A DNA stretch of 26,255 nt, from contig JAZUJB010000097.1 of assembly GCA_045642545.1 (NCBI GenBank), positions 1 to 26,255 on the forward strand, read 5' to 3'. This DNA is from F23-B02 sp045642545 (lineage in GTDB: Bacteria; Bacillota; Clostridia; Oscillospirales; Oscillospiraceae). How positions within the stretch are numbered: position 1 is the stretch's first letter; every line of letters begins with the position of its first letter. This document shows, in pieces, positions 14,580-22,353 of this stretch. The notes beneath the pieces are model-generated. The model ran no database searches. It saw only the letters and a list, made by a program, of their open reading frames with translations, and was not told the origin of the DNA. Position numbers and translations under genes: made by a program.

Positions 14580-15821
14580 TTAAAGGCCGGGATAAAGCGG
14601 GAACTTCTCGCACAGAGCAATTGTCTGCTGCTTTACTTCTTCAACCGCTGCTTCGCCTTCGTTGATAATTCTGACAATCATATTGCCTATCACAACCATT
14701 TCTGCCTCGCCCATGCCGCGTGTTGTTGCTGCGGGGGTGCCGAAGCGCATACCGCTGGTGAGCTTGGGAGGCTGGGTGTCGAACGGAATTGAGTTCTTGT
14801 TGGCGGTGATGTGAGCCAGGTCGAGAAGCTGCTGAACCTCCATACCGGTCTTGCCGAGGCTCATGGTATCTGCGAGCATGAGGTGGTTATCGGTGCCGCC
14901 GGATACAATGCGAATGCCGCCCTTGGAAAGGGTGTCAGCCAGAACAGCAGCATTTTTAACTACCTGAGTCTGATATGCCTTGAACTCGTCGCTCATTGCT
15001 TCCTTGAAGCAGACTGCCTTACCTGCAATGATATGCATGAGCGGGCCGCCCTGGGAACCGGGGAATACTGCGCTGTTTATCTTCTTTCTCAGCTCATCCT
15101 TGCACAGAATGATTGCACCGCGCGGGCCGCGCAGGGTCTTATGGGTTGTGCTGGTGACAACATCTGCATAGGGCACGGGGTTGGGATGAACACCTGCAGC
15201 AACAAGGCCGCCGATGTGAGCCATATCAACCATGAGATATGCGCCGACTGCGTCTGCTATCTCACGCATTTTAGCAAAATCAATGAACCTTGAATATGCA
15301 CTTGCACCTGCAATAATGAGCTTGGGCTTGCACTCCTCAGCAACCTGCATCGCCTTTTCATAGTCAATGCATTCGGTTTCGGGGTCAACGCCGTAGAAGC
15401 AGGCATTGAAGTACTTGCCGGAAATGGATACCTTTGCGCCGTGGGTCAGATGACCGCCGTGGCTGAGGTCCATACCGAGTATTGTATCGCCCGGCTGAAG
15501 CAGTGCGAGGTAAACGGCAACATTTGCCTGAGAGCCGGAGTGGGGCTGAACATTTGCATGCTCTGCGCCGAAAAGTGCCTTTGCTCTGTCAATGGCAAGC
15601 TGCTCAACTACATCGACATGTTCACAGCCGCCGTAGTATCTTGCACCGGGGTAGCCCTCTGCATACTTATTGGTAAGATGGCTGCCCATTGCCTCCATAA
15701 CGGCACGGCTTGTGAAGTTCTCAGATGCAATAAGCTCAATGTGATTGCGCTGGCGCTGGAGTTCTTTTTCCATTGCACCGTACAGCTCGGTGTCAATGCT
15801 CTTAATGCTTTCGTAGCTCAT
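14580..15821 (-). CDS. glyA: Serine hydroxymethyltransferase
   Basis: Interconverts serine and glycine with tetrahydrofolate, using pyridoxal phosphate; the main source of one-carbon units. The 413-residue product is of normal length. It has the N-terminal ELIASENF segment (29-36), GYPGARYYGG (56-65), MVDMAHIGG (197-205) and the PLP-lysine motif TSTTHKTLRGPRG (K228). I chose the ATG at 15821 because GGAGG lies six bases ahead; an upstream ATG at 15848 would add nine residues. It has its own promoter and terminator, so is a single-gene unit. Confidence 0.97.
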   Translation of the reverse strand: MSYESIKSIDTELYGAMEKELQRQRNHIELIASENFTSRAVMEAMGSHLTNKYAEGYPGARYYGGCEHVDVVEQLAIDRAKALFGAEHANVQPHSGSQANVAVYLALLQPGDTILGMDLSHGGHLTHGAKVSISGKYFNACFYGVDPETECIDYEKAMQVAEECKPKLIIAGASAYSRFIDFAKMREIADAVGAYLMVDMAHIGGLVAAGVHPNPVPYADVVTSTTHKTLRGPRGAIILCKDELRKKINSAVFPGSQGGPLMHIIAGKAVCFKEAMSDEFKAYQTQVVKNAAVLADTLSKGGIRIVSGGTDNHLMLADTMSLGKTGMEVQQLLDLAHITANKNSIPFDTQPPKLTSGMRFGTPAATTRGMGEAEMVVIGNMIVRIINEGEAAVEEVKQQTIALCEKFPLYPGL

Positions 15822-15853
15822 TGTATTCCTCCATATATTGTTTATCATCGTAA

Positions 15854-15882
15854 ATTATACTCTAAATATTGACCTATATCAA
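15854..15882 (-). promoter_or_regulatory. Promoter of glyA
   Basis: On the - strand, TTGATA (15882-15877) and TATAAT (15859-15854) are separated by 17 bases. Confidence 0.75.
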
Positions 15883-15922
15883 GAAATTTTCCTTCATTTT
15901 TTCTCTTTTTATTTCATAATTA

Positions 15923-15951
15923 TTGATTGATTTTTATCAGTGTGATAGTAT
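15923..15951 (+). promoter_or_regulatory. Possible promoter of the EEP-family gene
   Basis: TTGATT (15923-15928) and TAGTAT (15946-15951) are 17 bases apart. Transcription would begin just before the ribosome site at 15960, leaving a very short leader. Confidence 0.4.
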
Positions 15952-15974
15952 GTTTGTGCGAGGTGGTACAAGTG

Positions 15975-17036
15975 TTGAAAAAGTCATTAAAGGTACTTTT
16001 AGTCATTCTGGGCATTATCGTTCTTTTTGTTGCAGCATTCTTCCTTTGGCTAAGCGTCAAGGAGTATAACCCCGAACCCATTATAGATATTAAGGTTGAG
16101 GAAAACTCGCGTCTGACCGGTCTGTCTCCGTATGAAGGACAGCATATTTCAATTATCAGCTGGAATATCGGCTACGGCGGTCTCGGTAAGGACTCCGACT
16201 TCTTTATGGACGGCGGTGAAAATGTTGCCGCTGCCGACCAGGCCGGTGTAACGACAAATATGCTCGGCATATACAAAACACTGTATGACGATTACTCTGC
16301 AGACATTTATATGCTGCAGGAGGTCGACCAGGAGTCAACCCGTACATATGACATTAACGAGCGCGAATATCTGGGCATTTACCACAGCACCTATGCGCTG
16401 AATTATTCCTGCCCCTATGTTCCCTTCCCGCTTCCACCTATCGGCAAGGTTAACAGCGGTCTGCTTACAACCTCACTGTATGATATTTCCCACGCAGAGC
16501 GCCAGTCACTGCCCTGCCCGTTCAGCTGGCCTGTCAGCACTGCTAATCTCAAGCGCTGCCTGCTTGTCAGCTACATTCCCATTGAAAATTCAAACAAAAA
16601 CCTTGTAATTATCAATCTTCATCTCGAGGCATATGACAGCGGTGAAGGCAAGATTGCTCAGACCAAGCAGCTCAGAGAGTTCATTCAGTCCGAATATGAA
16701 AAGGGCAACTATGTCATTGCCGGCGGCGATTTTAACCAGAGCTTCCCCGGTGGCTTCGATAAATACGCCAATATGCACGCTGACCTTTGGGCACCCGGAA
16801 ACCTTGACGAGGACATTATGCCCGAGGGCTGGACACTTGCTTATGACCTGTCCACTCCTACCTGCCGCCTTCTCAATCAGCCTTACAATCCAGATGACAC
16901 CGAGGGCACTCAGTATTTTGTAATTGACGGCTTTATCCTTTCTCCGAATATTCAGCTCAATTCCGTCGAAACTCTCGACCTTGATTTTGAGTATTCAGAC
17001 CACAATCCTGTCACACTTGATATCACTTTGAAGTAA
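15975..17036 (+). CDS. Membrane-anchored endonuclease/exonuclease/phosphatase-fold protein
   Basis: A 353-residue protein: one N-terminal membrane segment (about 6-27), then an extracellular EEP-superfamily domain. Catalytic signatures are visible: ISWNIGYGG (61-69), metal-binding glutamate in MLQEVD (E116), the INLHLEA strand (about 213-219), GGDFNQ (D252, N254) and the terminal YSDHNPV (D342, H343). The family hydrolyses phosphoester bonds in nucleic acids, inositol phosphates or sphingolipids; substrate cannot be told. I chose the TTG at 15975, eight bases after GAGGTGG; a GTG at 15972 is possible. It is flanked by the glyA divergent gap and a strong terminator, so is probably transcribed alone. 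Confidence 0.88.
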   Translation: MKKSLKVLLVILGIIVLFVAAFFLWLSVKEYNPEPIIDIKVEENSRLTGLSPYEGQHISIISWNIGYGGLGKDSDFFMDGGENVAAADQAGVTTNMLGIYKTLYDDYSADIYMLQEVDQESTRTYDINEREYLGIYHSTYALNYSCPYVPFPLPPIGKVNSGLLTTSLYDISHAERQSLPCPFSWPVSTANLKRCLLVSYIPIENSNKNLVIINLHLEAYDSGEGKIAQTKQLREFIQSEYEKGNYVIAGGDFNQSFPGGFDKYANMHADLWAPGNLDEDIMPEGWTLAYDLSTPTCRLLNQPYNPDDTEGTQYFVIDGFILSPNIQLNSVETLDLDFEYSDHNPVTLDITLK

Positions 17037-17045
17037 ATTATGCAT

Positions 17046-17078
17046 AAAAAAATCACCACTCAATGAGTGGTGATTTTT
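17046..17078. terminator. Bidirectional terminator after the EEP gene
   Basis: AAAAATCACCACT pairs with AGTGGTGATTTTT around a five-base loop; it serves the + gene and the - strand mrp operon, which ends at 17087. Confidence 0.92.
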
Positions 17079-17086
17079 AATACTCA

Positions 17087-17521
17087 TTAGTGGCAACCGC
17101 AACCGCAGTTACCGTCCTCGTGGTCATGACCGCCGCAGCCGCAGCCGCCCTCTTCGTCGTGACCGTGGCAGCCGCTGCACCCGCCGCTGCAGCCGCCCTC
17201 TTCAGTGAGGTAAGGCAGCTGGCCGTGCATCATAAGCTCTGCTGCGTCGTCTGCATCGCCGCAGAAGCCTGCAAATGCAACGATGCCGTACTCAGCAAGT
17301 GCCTGGCGTGCGCTTGCACCGATGTGGCCGACGATAACAACATCAACACCGCAGCTATCCATGAGGTCTGCTACTGCCTGATGTCCGGTTTCCTTAACCT
17401 CTACCATTGACTTTTCAACGATTTCGGTGTTATCTGCGTTAGTTCTGTAAATTGCGAAGTACTCGGCATGGCCGAAATGCTCAAATATTTCCTGGTCCTT
17501 GTATGCTACTGCAATAATCAT
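17087..17521 (-). CDS. NifX/NifB-like (dinitrogenase Fe-Mo cofactor) family protein with metal-binding tail
   Basis: Residues 1-105 match the NifX/NifY/NafY fold: MIIAVAYKDQ at the start, FGHAEYFAIY, and a GVDVVIVGHIG strand-loop. The last 36 residues are a low-complexity tail with eight cysteines and five histidines (for example GGCSGGCSGC at 109-118), which very likely binds metal. In anaerobes without nitrogenase such proteins accompany Mrp/ApbC carriers and probably bind or pass on an iron cofactor. GGAGAA precedes the ATG, three bases after the mrp stop, so the two are co-translated. No nif genes are present, so a nitrogenase role is unlikely. Confidence 0.88.
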   Translation of the reverse strand: MIIAVAYKDQEIFEHFGHAEYFAIYRTNADNTEIVEKSMVEVKETGHQAVADLMDSCGVDVVIVGHIGASARQALAEYGIVAFAGFCGDADDAAELMMHGQLPYLTEEGGCSGGCSGCHGHDEEGGCGCGGHDHEDGNCGCGCH

Positions 17522-17524
17522 AAT

Positions 17525-18346
17525 TTATTCTCCTTTTTCTATGAAATCTGCCAGCTCGTTAAGAGGCTCGGCATTAACGCTTTCAACTTCACCTGCATCG
17601 ACCATTGTTGCAACAACGGGGTCGATGGGAATGCGGGCATAGTGCTTGATTTCAAATTCCTCGGCAACCTTTGCGACCTTGCTCTCGCCGAAGATTTCGT
17701 GTTCCTTACCGCAATCGGGGCACTTAAAATAGGACATATTCTCAACAATGCCGAGTACGGGAACATTCATAAGCTTTGCCATATTGACTGCCTTTGCAAC
17801 TATCATGGATACCAGCTCCTGAGGAGAGGTTACGATGATAATTCCGTCGATGGGCAGAGACTGGAATACAGTAAGAGGAACATCGCCTGTTCCGGGAGGC
17901 ATATCAACGAACATATAGTCGACATTATCCCACAGAACATCGCTCCAGAACTGGGTAACTACGCCTGCAATAACGGGTCCGCGCCATACGACAGGGTCGG
18001 TTTCATTATCGAGGATAAGGTTAATGGACATAATCTGAGTTCCCTTTGCCGAATAGCAGGGAATCAGCATTTCCTCAGTGCCTCTTGCGTGCTCGTGAAT
18101 ACCGAATGCCTTGGGGATTGACGGGCCGGTTACATCGGCATCAAGAACTGCTGCCTGATAGCCGCGGCGCTGCATCTCGCTTGCCATAAGGCTTGTAACG
18201 AGGGACTTACCTACGCCGCCCTTACCGCTGACAACGGCAATGACCTTTTTTACACTTGATGCAGGGTTCAGCTTTGCAGTCAGGTCCTGCTCGCGCTCGC
18301 TGCAGCTTTCGCCGCAGGTTGAGCAATCATGTGTACACTCGCTCAT
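17525..18346 (-). CDS. mrp: Mrp/NBP35-family Fe-S cluster carrier ATPase
   Basis: A 273-residue P-loop protein that binds a bridging Fe-S cluster and delivers it to target enzymes. Visible: a cysteine-rich N-terminus (C4, C8, C11, C15) like the NBP35 ferredoxin-type extension, deviant Walker A GKGGVGKS (41-48), DADVTGPSIPK (69-79), VDMPPGTGD (147-155) and the cluster-binding pair CPDC (209-212). GGAG lies before the ATG. It is transcribed with the NifX-like gene from a promoter inside the 3' end of the Gx-transporter gene. In this organism plausible clients include the cluster-rich hydrogenase, an inference. Confidence 0.94.
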   Translation of the reverse strand: MSECTHDCSTCGESCSEREQDLTAKLNPASSVKKVIAVVSGKGGVGKSLVTSLMASEMQRRGYQAAVLDADVTGPSIPKAFGIHEHARGTEEMLIPCYSAKGTQIMSINLILDNETDPVVWRGPVIAGVVTQFWSDVLWDNVDYMFVDMPPGTGDVPLTVFQSLPIDGIIIVTSPQELVSMIVAKAVNMAKLMNVPVLGIVENMSYFKCPDCGKEHEIFGESKVAKVAEEFEIKHYARIPIDPVVATMVDAGEVESVNAEPLNELADFIEKGE

Positions 18347-18390
18347 AATTTATTATCTCCTATCAAATAGTTTTCTCCAATAATCAAGTG

Positions 18391-18415
18391 AAAAGTATTA
18401 TAATACTATACTTTT
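18391..18415. repeat. Nested palindrome overlapping the end of the Gx-transporter gene
   Basis: AGTATTATAATACT (18394-18407) is a perfect 14-bp palindrome, and AAAAGTAT (18391-18398) pairs with ATACTTTT (18408-18415). It covers the -10 box of the mrp promoter and the Gx stop codon, so could act as a weak terminator, an operator or both. Confidence 0.4.
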
Positions 18416-18425
18416 CTTTTGTCCA
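18397..18425 (-). promoter_or_regulatory. Promoter of the mrp operon
   Basis: On the - strand, TGGACA (18425-18420) and TATAAT (18402-18397) are 17 bases apart. The -35 box and most of the spacer lie within the upstream gene. Confidence 0.65.
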
Positions 18426-18915
18426 GCTTATTAAGTGCCCGCACAAGATACACGGCGGCAAGGCCCGTAAATGCGCCCGTTATGATACCCGATGCCATAA
18501 GCGCAGGCGCATACACAAGTATTGACGGGGTACCCGTTACCCAAACGGATACGGCAAGCTGTCCGATATTGTGTCCGATAGCGCCGAGGATACTTACAAC
18601 CCACAGAAGCTTTTCGGGAAACACCTTGAAGGTGAGGCACATAATCAGATAAGCGAGGAAGCCGCCTGCGGCACTGAAGAGAAAGCCCGATACACCGCCT
18701 GCGAACATACTTCCCATGATTATGCGGACAAATAGTATCGCGCCCGCCTCTTTCCTGCCTAAAATCACCAATGCAACAAGGGTGATTATATTTGCAAGGC
18801 CGAGCTTTACGCCGGGAATGGGTACAAGGGGCGGTATCTGCGCTTCGATGACAAACACAATCAGCGATACGGCTGTAAGCATAGCCATCAATGCGAGTTT
18901 TCGCGTTTTAGGCAT
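18406..18915 (-). CDS. Gx transporter family protein (Hpre_diP_synt_I)
   Basis: A 169-residue membrane protein with about five hydrophobic helices, including IPGVKLGLANIITLVAL and GAIGHNIGQLAVSVWV segments characteristic of the family once labelled heptaprenyl diphosphate synthase component I and now Gx transporter. It is structurally akin to ECF S components; its substrate is unproven. I chose the ATG at 18915, seven bases after GGGAGGCG, overlapping the NusG-II gene by eight bases; an ATG at 18939 would add eight residues. The pairing with NusG-II is a recurrent Clostridia/Bacilli arrangement, often beside an FMN transferase (ApbE), which is absent here. Confidence 0.87.
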   Translation of the reverse strand: MPKTRKLALMAMLTAVSLIVFVIEAQIPPLVPIPGVKLGLANIITLVALVILGRKEAGAILFVRIIMGSMFAGGVSGFLFSAAGGFLAYLIMCLTFKVFPEKLLWVVSILGAIGHNIGQLAVSVWVTGTPSILVYAPALMASGIITGAFTGLAAVYLVRALNKLDKRKV

Positions 18916-19273
18916 CAATATCGCCTCCCTCAATCTCAATAGTCAGATGATGAGGCATACAGATTATAGGAACGCCGTCGTCCGAAATACTGCCCTGATT
19001 GACGCAAATCTGGTCGCGGCAGTCAGCCTCGGCAACGCAGATGCTTCCATTTTCTATATGTATCTTATTATAGCCCAAATCGGTGTTTATTTCTATGTCG
19101 TATGCAACAGTAACCGTATCAAGATTTATTTTTTCGTAAATTTCTCCGTCAACCCGGATTACCGCAACCGTACCGCCGACTCCGAAATGCTTGAGCAGCA
19201 AAAATGAGCCGAGGCATATAATAAAGAGCACGGCAAAAAACACTATCCAGTTTTTTGTTTTTCTATCAGCCAT
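18908..19273 (-). CDS. NusG domain II-containing membrane-anchored protein
   Basis: A 121-residue protein with one N-terminal membrane helix (about 9-28) and an outside domain matching NusG domain II: GGTVAVIRVDGEIYEKI early, then conserved CRDQICVNQGSI (C85, C90) and PIICMPHHL (C105). Despite the name it is not the transcription factor NusG, which lacks the anchor. These proteins occur with Gx-transporters and ApbE in redox loci; their molecular role is not established. No ribosome site lies at a usable distance before the ATG, and the predicted transcript starts at or next to it, so translation may be leaderless. Confidence 0.88.
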   Translation of the reverse strand: MADRKTKNWIVFFAVLFIICLGSFLLLKHFGVGGTVAVIRVDGEIYEKINLDTVTVAYDIEINTDLGYNKIHIENGSICVAEADCRDQICVNQGSISDDGVPIICMPHHLTIEIEGGDIDA

Positions 19274-19279
19274 GGCTAT

Positions 19280-19308
19280 ATTTTAATTGACCTCACCTTG
19301 CTTGTCAA
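19280..19308 (-). promoter_or_regulatory. Promoter of the NusG-II/Gx operon
   Basis: On the - strand, TTGACA (19308-19303) and TAAAAT (19285-19280) are 17 bases apart, a near-consensus promoter. The -10 box ends six bases before the start codon, so the first transcribed base should be at or next to the ATG. Confidence 0.75.
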
Positions 19309-19330
19309 TGAACATAAATAATGTTATAAT
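19302..19330 (+). promoter_or_regulatory. Promoter of the FHA-FtsW operon
   Basis: TTGTCA (19302-19307) and TATAAT (19325-19330) are 17 bases apart. Five bases of this -35 box are also the -35 box of the opposite promoter. Confidence 0.8.
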
Positions 19331-19366
19331 ATAAAATCGATATTTTATGAAAAGAGGTGAACCCGG

Positions 19367-21052
19367 TTGTCAGCAGTTATCGTCAGAGTAATTTCCTTTA
19401 TTCTGCCCTTATTTGCAATTATTGTTCTTCTGCGAATTACCCGTTCAATGTTCAACGGTAAATCGCAGACCGAAATCTGGGGATACATACAGACCGACGA
19501 CAAGGTTCTTCGAATAACGCATTGGGAAAATCTTATCGGCCGCACACGCTCAGCGGATATTCATCTGTCCAATCCCAAGGTCAGCCGTGTTCACGCTATT
19601 CTGGTCAGAAGTGCAAAGGGCAAGTGGCGCATTTTCGATATTTTCTCCAAGGGCGGCGTTCGCATAAACGGTGACCCCGTCGGTGCATCCGGCTCTGTAG
19701 TTTCAGACGGTGATATCATTAACCTTTCCGAGGTCAGCGTTCGCTTCCGCGAGATAAACGAAAGACAGCGCAGTGAGATTGAGGCGCGCAGAGTGGTTAC
19801 CTGGAAGAATGTCCACCCCGCTATTACCCTGCTGTTCCTCTCAATCTTCCAGTTCCTGCTTCTTTTGGAGCACTGCTTCTCGGCTAAGCCCGAGCATGTT
19901 CCCGTAATTGCGCTCGGATTTGTTCTGCTTGTTCTGCTTGAATGGTTCTGCTACTTTGCAATGCGCAGCATTCGCCGCACGGGATTTGAGGTTGAAACCG
20001 TTGCATTTTTCCTTTCAAGCATCGGACTTTCGGTTATCGCTACCTCCGTTCCCGAAGAGATGTTCAGGCAGATGATTATTGTCTTTGCAGGCGTTGTCGC
20101 GTTTTTCCTGCTCGGCTGGTGGCTTCGCGATTTGGACAGGACAAAGACCATGCGCCTGCCTGCCGCTATTGCCGCAGTTGGACTGCTTGCACTTGTTCTG
20201 CTTATTGGTAAAACTCAGAACGGCGCTAAGAACTGGATTTTCATCGGCAGTATGTCAATTCAGCCGTCAGAGTTTGTCAAGGTTGCTTACATCTATGTCG
20301 GCGCGGCAACCCTCGAGCGCCTTTTCAGCACCAAAAACCTTATTGTTTTTATCGCATTTTCCGCAATCTGCGTTATGGCACTTGCTCTTATGAGCGACTT
20401 CGGTACTGCGCTGATATTCTTCGTAACCTTCCTCGTCATATCCTTTATGCGCTCGGGCTCAATTGCAACTGTTGCTCTAGCGATTACTGGTGCGGGTATG
20501 GCAGGCTTTCTGATGCTGCGAATAAAGGCGCATGTTGCGCAGCGCTTTGCGGCATGGGGACACATTTGGGAGGATGTATACGACAAGGGCTATCAGCAGA
20601 CTCACGCACTGTCGGCAGGCGCTTCGGGCGGCTTGTTCGGCAAGGGTGCGGGCCGCGGCTGGCTTAAGGATGCCTTTGCCGCAAATACCGACACCGTATT
20701 CAGCGTCGTCTGCGAGGAGCTTGGTCTTATCATTGCAATCTGCGCAGTGCTCGCAATTCTCACTCTCGCATTCTTTGCAGTCAGAAGCACCGTACACGGC
20801 AGAAGCACCTACTACTCCATTGCCGCATGTGCAACTGCGAGTATGTTTATGGTTCAGCTTGCACTTAATGTTTTCGGCTCGGTTGACATTCTGCCCTTTA
20901 CCGGCGTAACCTTTCCCTTCGTATCCCGCGGCGGCACCTCCGTTCTCGCCTGCTGGATGCTGCTTGCCTTTATCAAGGCAGGCGATACACGCAAGGGCGC
21001 AAGCTTCGTCGTTAAGGACCCCGACGCCAAGGTTAAGGAGGTAAAAGCATGA
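19367..21052 (+). CDS. FHA domain fused to FtsW/RodA/SpoVE-type lipid II polymerase
   Basis: A 561-residue protein. An N-terminal membrane helix (about 4-23) is followed by an FHA phosphothreonine-binding domain (about 45-130) with GRTRSADI (58-65), SRVH (73-76) and NGD (101-103), then about ten membrane helices of the SEDS family. SEDS marks are EELGLI in the later loops and DILPFTGVTFPFVSRGGTS near the end. SEDS proteins polymerise peptidoglycan glycan chains with a class B PBP, and the next gene encodes one, overlapping by four bases. The FHA domain suggests control by a Ser/Thr kinase such as PrkC/PknB. Start is TTG, seven bases after AGAGGTG. I cannot tell FtsW from RodA or SpoVE. Confidence 0.93.
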   Translation: MSAVIVRVISFILPLFAIIVLLRITRSMFNGKSQTEIWGYIQTDDKVLRITHWENLIGRTRSADIHLSNPKVSRVHAILVRSAKGKWRIFDIFSKGGVRINGDPVGASGSVVSDGDIINLSEVSVRFREINERQRSEIEARRVVTWKNVHPAITLLFLSIFQFLLLLEHCFSAKPEHVPVIALGFVLLVLLEWFCYFAMRSIRRTGFEVETVAFFLSSIGLSVIATSVPEEMFRQMIIVFAGVVAFFLLGWWLRDLDRTKTMRLPAAIAAVGLLALVLLIGKTQNGAKNWIFIGSMSIQPSEFVKVAYIYVGAATLERLFSTKNLIVFIAFSAICVMALALMSDFGTALIFFVTFLVISFMRSGSIATVALAITGAGMAGFLMLRIKAHVAQRFAAWGHIWEDVYDKGYQQTHALSAGASGGLFGKGAGRGWLKDAFAANTDTVFSVVCEELGLIIAICAVLAILTLAFFAVRSTVHGRSTYYSIAACATASMFMVQLALNVFGSVDILPFTGVTFPFVSRGGTSVLACWMLLAFIKAGDTRKGASFVVKDPDAKVKEVKA

Positions 21053-22338
21053 GAAAAGTATCCTTACGCTCTTCCTTTTCCATAATTATGGCTCTTTTCG
21101 TCGTTCTCGGCCTTGTTGTTTACACCTTCAGATATATCCGTGACGGTGAATGGTGGGCTCTGTATTTTGACGAGGCAACCTCAAGCTGCAACTACACGCT
21201 CACAGACCGCAATGGCACCGTGCTCGCAAAGATGGGCAACGGCGGCAAGTACTATGCCGACGATGCAAATATTCGCGCTGCCTGCTATCAGGTCGTCGGC
21301 GATTACGGCGGCAATATCGGCACCGGTGCGCTGCAGAGCTTCTCAAGGCAGCTTTCCGGCTACAATCTTATAACCGGCATTGAGCAGCAGGACGATGTAA
21401 ATCTGATGCTCACCATTGATGCCGACCTTAACCTCAAGGCTTACGAGGCTCTAAACGGCAGAAACGGTTCAGTACTTGTTGCAAACTACAAGACAGGCGA
21501 AATTCTGTGTATGGTATCATCACCTGCAATTGACCCTGCAAATCCCCCGTCCGTACTCCCCGACGGCGCTTATATCAACCGTTGCATCAGCTCAAGCTTT
21601 GTTCCCGGTTCAATTTTCAAGCTTGTTACGCTCACTGCGGCAATTGAAAACATAGACAATCTCTATCAGCGCACCTTCACCTGCAACGGCAGTATTGAAG
21701 TAAACGGCATCAAGGTTACCTGCACAGGTCACCACGGCGAGCAGACCATTGAGCAGGCGCTTGCAAATTCCTGCAACTGTGCCTTCGGTAACCTCGCTCT
21801 TGAGTTAGGTGCGGATACACTTGCAGAATATGCCGATAAGCTCGGCCTGACCTCACAGCAGAAGCTTGATAACATCACCACCGCAGCAGGCAATTTCACC
21901 CGCGATAATTCAAAAAGCGCTTCACTTGCATGGTCGGGCATCGGTCAGTACGAGGACCTTGTTTCCCCCTACTCGATGCTAAGACTCGTAAGTGCAATTG
22001 CAAACAACGGCAATCTGAATGAGCCCTCTCTGCTCGGTACCTCACAATCGACTACCTCCCTTTTGAACGCAGCCACGGCATCAAAGATTTCGTCGATGAT
22101 GAACTATAATGTAACCTACCATTACGGAAAGTCCACTTTCCCCGGTCTGGATATCTCCGCAAAAACGGGTACTGCCGAGGTCGGTGACGGCAAACCGAGC
22201 CACGGCTGGTTTGTAGGCTTTCTGAATGATGATAAGCACCCCTACGCCTTCGTTGTTCTTGTTGAAAACGGCGGTAGCGGTCTCGGCTCGGCAGGTGCGG
22301 TTGCTAACACCGTGCTGCATGAGGCTGTAAAGAACTGA
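21049..22338 (+). CDS. Class B penicillin-binding protein (transpeptidase), compact
   Basis: A 429-residue peptidoglycan transpeptidase with an N-terminal membrane anchor (about 11-27) and the penicillin-binding motifs in order: SIFK (188-191, active serine 188), SCN (241-243) and KTGT (372-375). It is short for a class B PBP (usually 550-700 residues): only about 110 residues lie between anchor and transpeptidase domain, so the N-terminal pedestal is reduced. This form resembles the PbpA-type partner of FHA-FtsW fusions in Gram-positive bacteria. The ATGA overlap with the SEDS gene indicates coupled synthesis of a polymerase-transpeptidase pair. Confidence 0.93.
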   Translation: MRKVSLRSSFSIIMALFVVLGLVVYTFRYIRDGEWWALYFDEATSSCNYTLTDRNGTVLAKMGNGGKYYADDANIRAACYQVVGDYGGNIGTGALQSFSRQLSGYNLITGIEQQDDVNLMLTIDADLNLKAYEALNGRNGSVLVANYKTGEILCMVSSPAIDPANPPSVLPDGAYINRCISSSFVPGSIFKLVTLTAAIENIDNLYQRTFTCNGSIEVNGIKVTCTGHHGEQTIEQALANSCNCAFGNLALELGADTLAEYADKLGLTSQQKLDNITTAAGNFTRDNSKSASLAWSGIGQYEDLVSPYSMLRLVSAIANNGNLNEPSLLGTSQSTTSLLNAATASKISSMMNYNVTYHYGKSTFPGLDISAKTGTAEVGDGKPSHGWFVGFLNDDKHPYAFVVLVENGGSGLGSAGAVANTVLHEAVKN

Positions 22339-22353
22339 CACAGGAGAAAACCA

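Noticed and set aside
17090..17410. Alanine-rich + strand frame at the Cys/His tail as a low-complexity repeat protein
   Set aside because: It is the complement of the Gly/Cys/His tail codons of the NifX-like protein, and that reading has a start, ribosome site and conserved domain.
17087..17521. Evidence of nitrogen fixation from the NifX-like gene
   Set aside because: No nifH, D, K, E, N or B genes accompany it; the family is widespread in anaerobes that do not fix nitrogen.
17468..18121. A 217-residue + strand open frame across mrp
   Set aside because: It is antisense to mrp, which has all family motifs; its composition and lack of domains indicate a shadow.
18908..19273. Calling this gene the transcription factor NusG
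   Set aside because: It has a membrane helix and only domain II, with no NGN or KOW domain.
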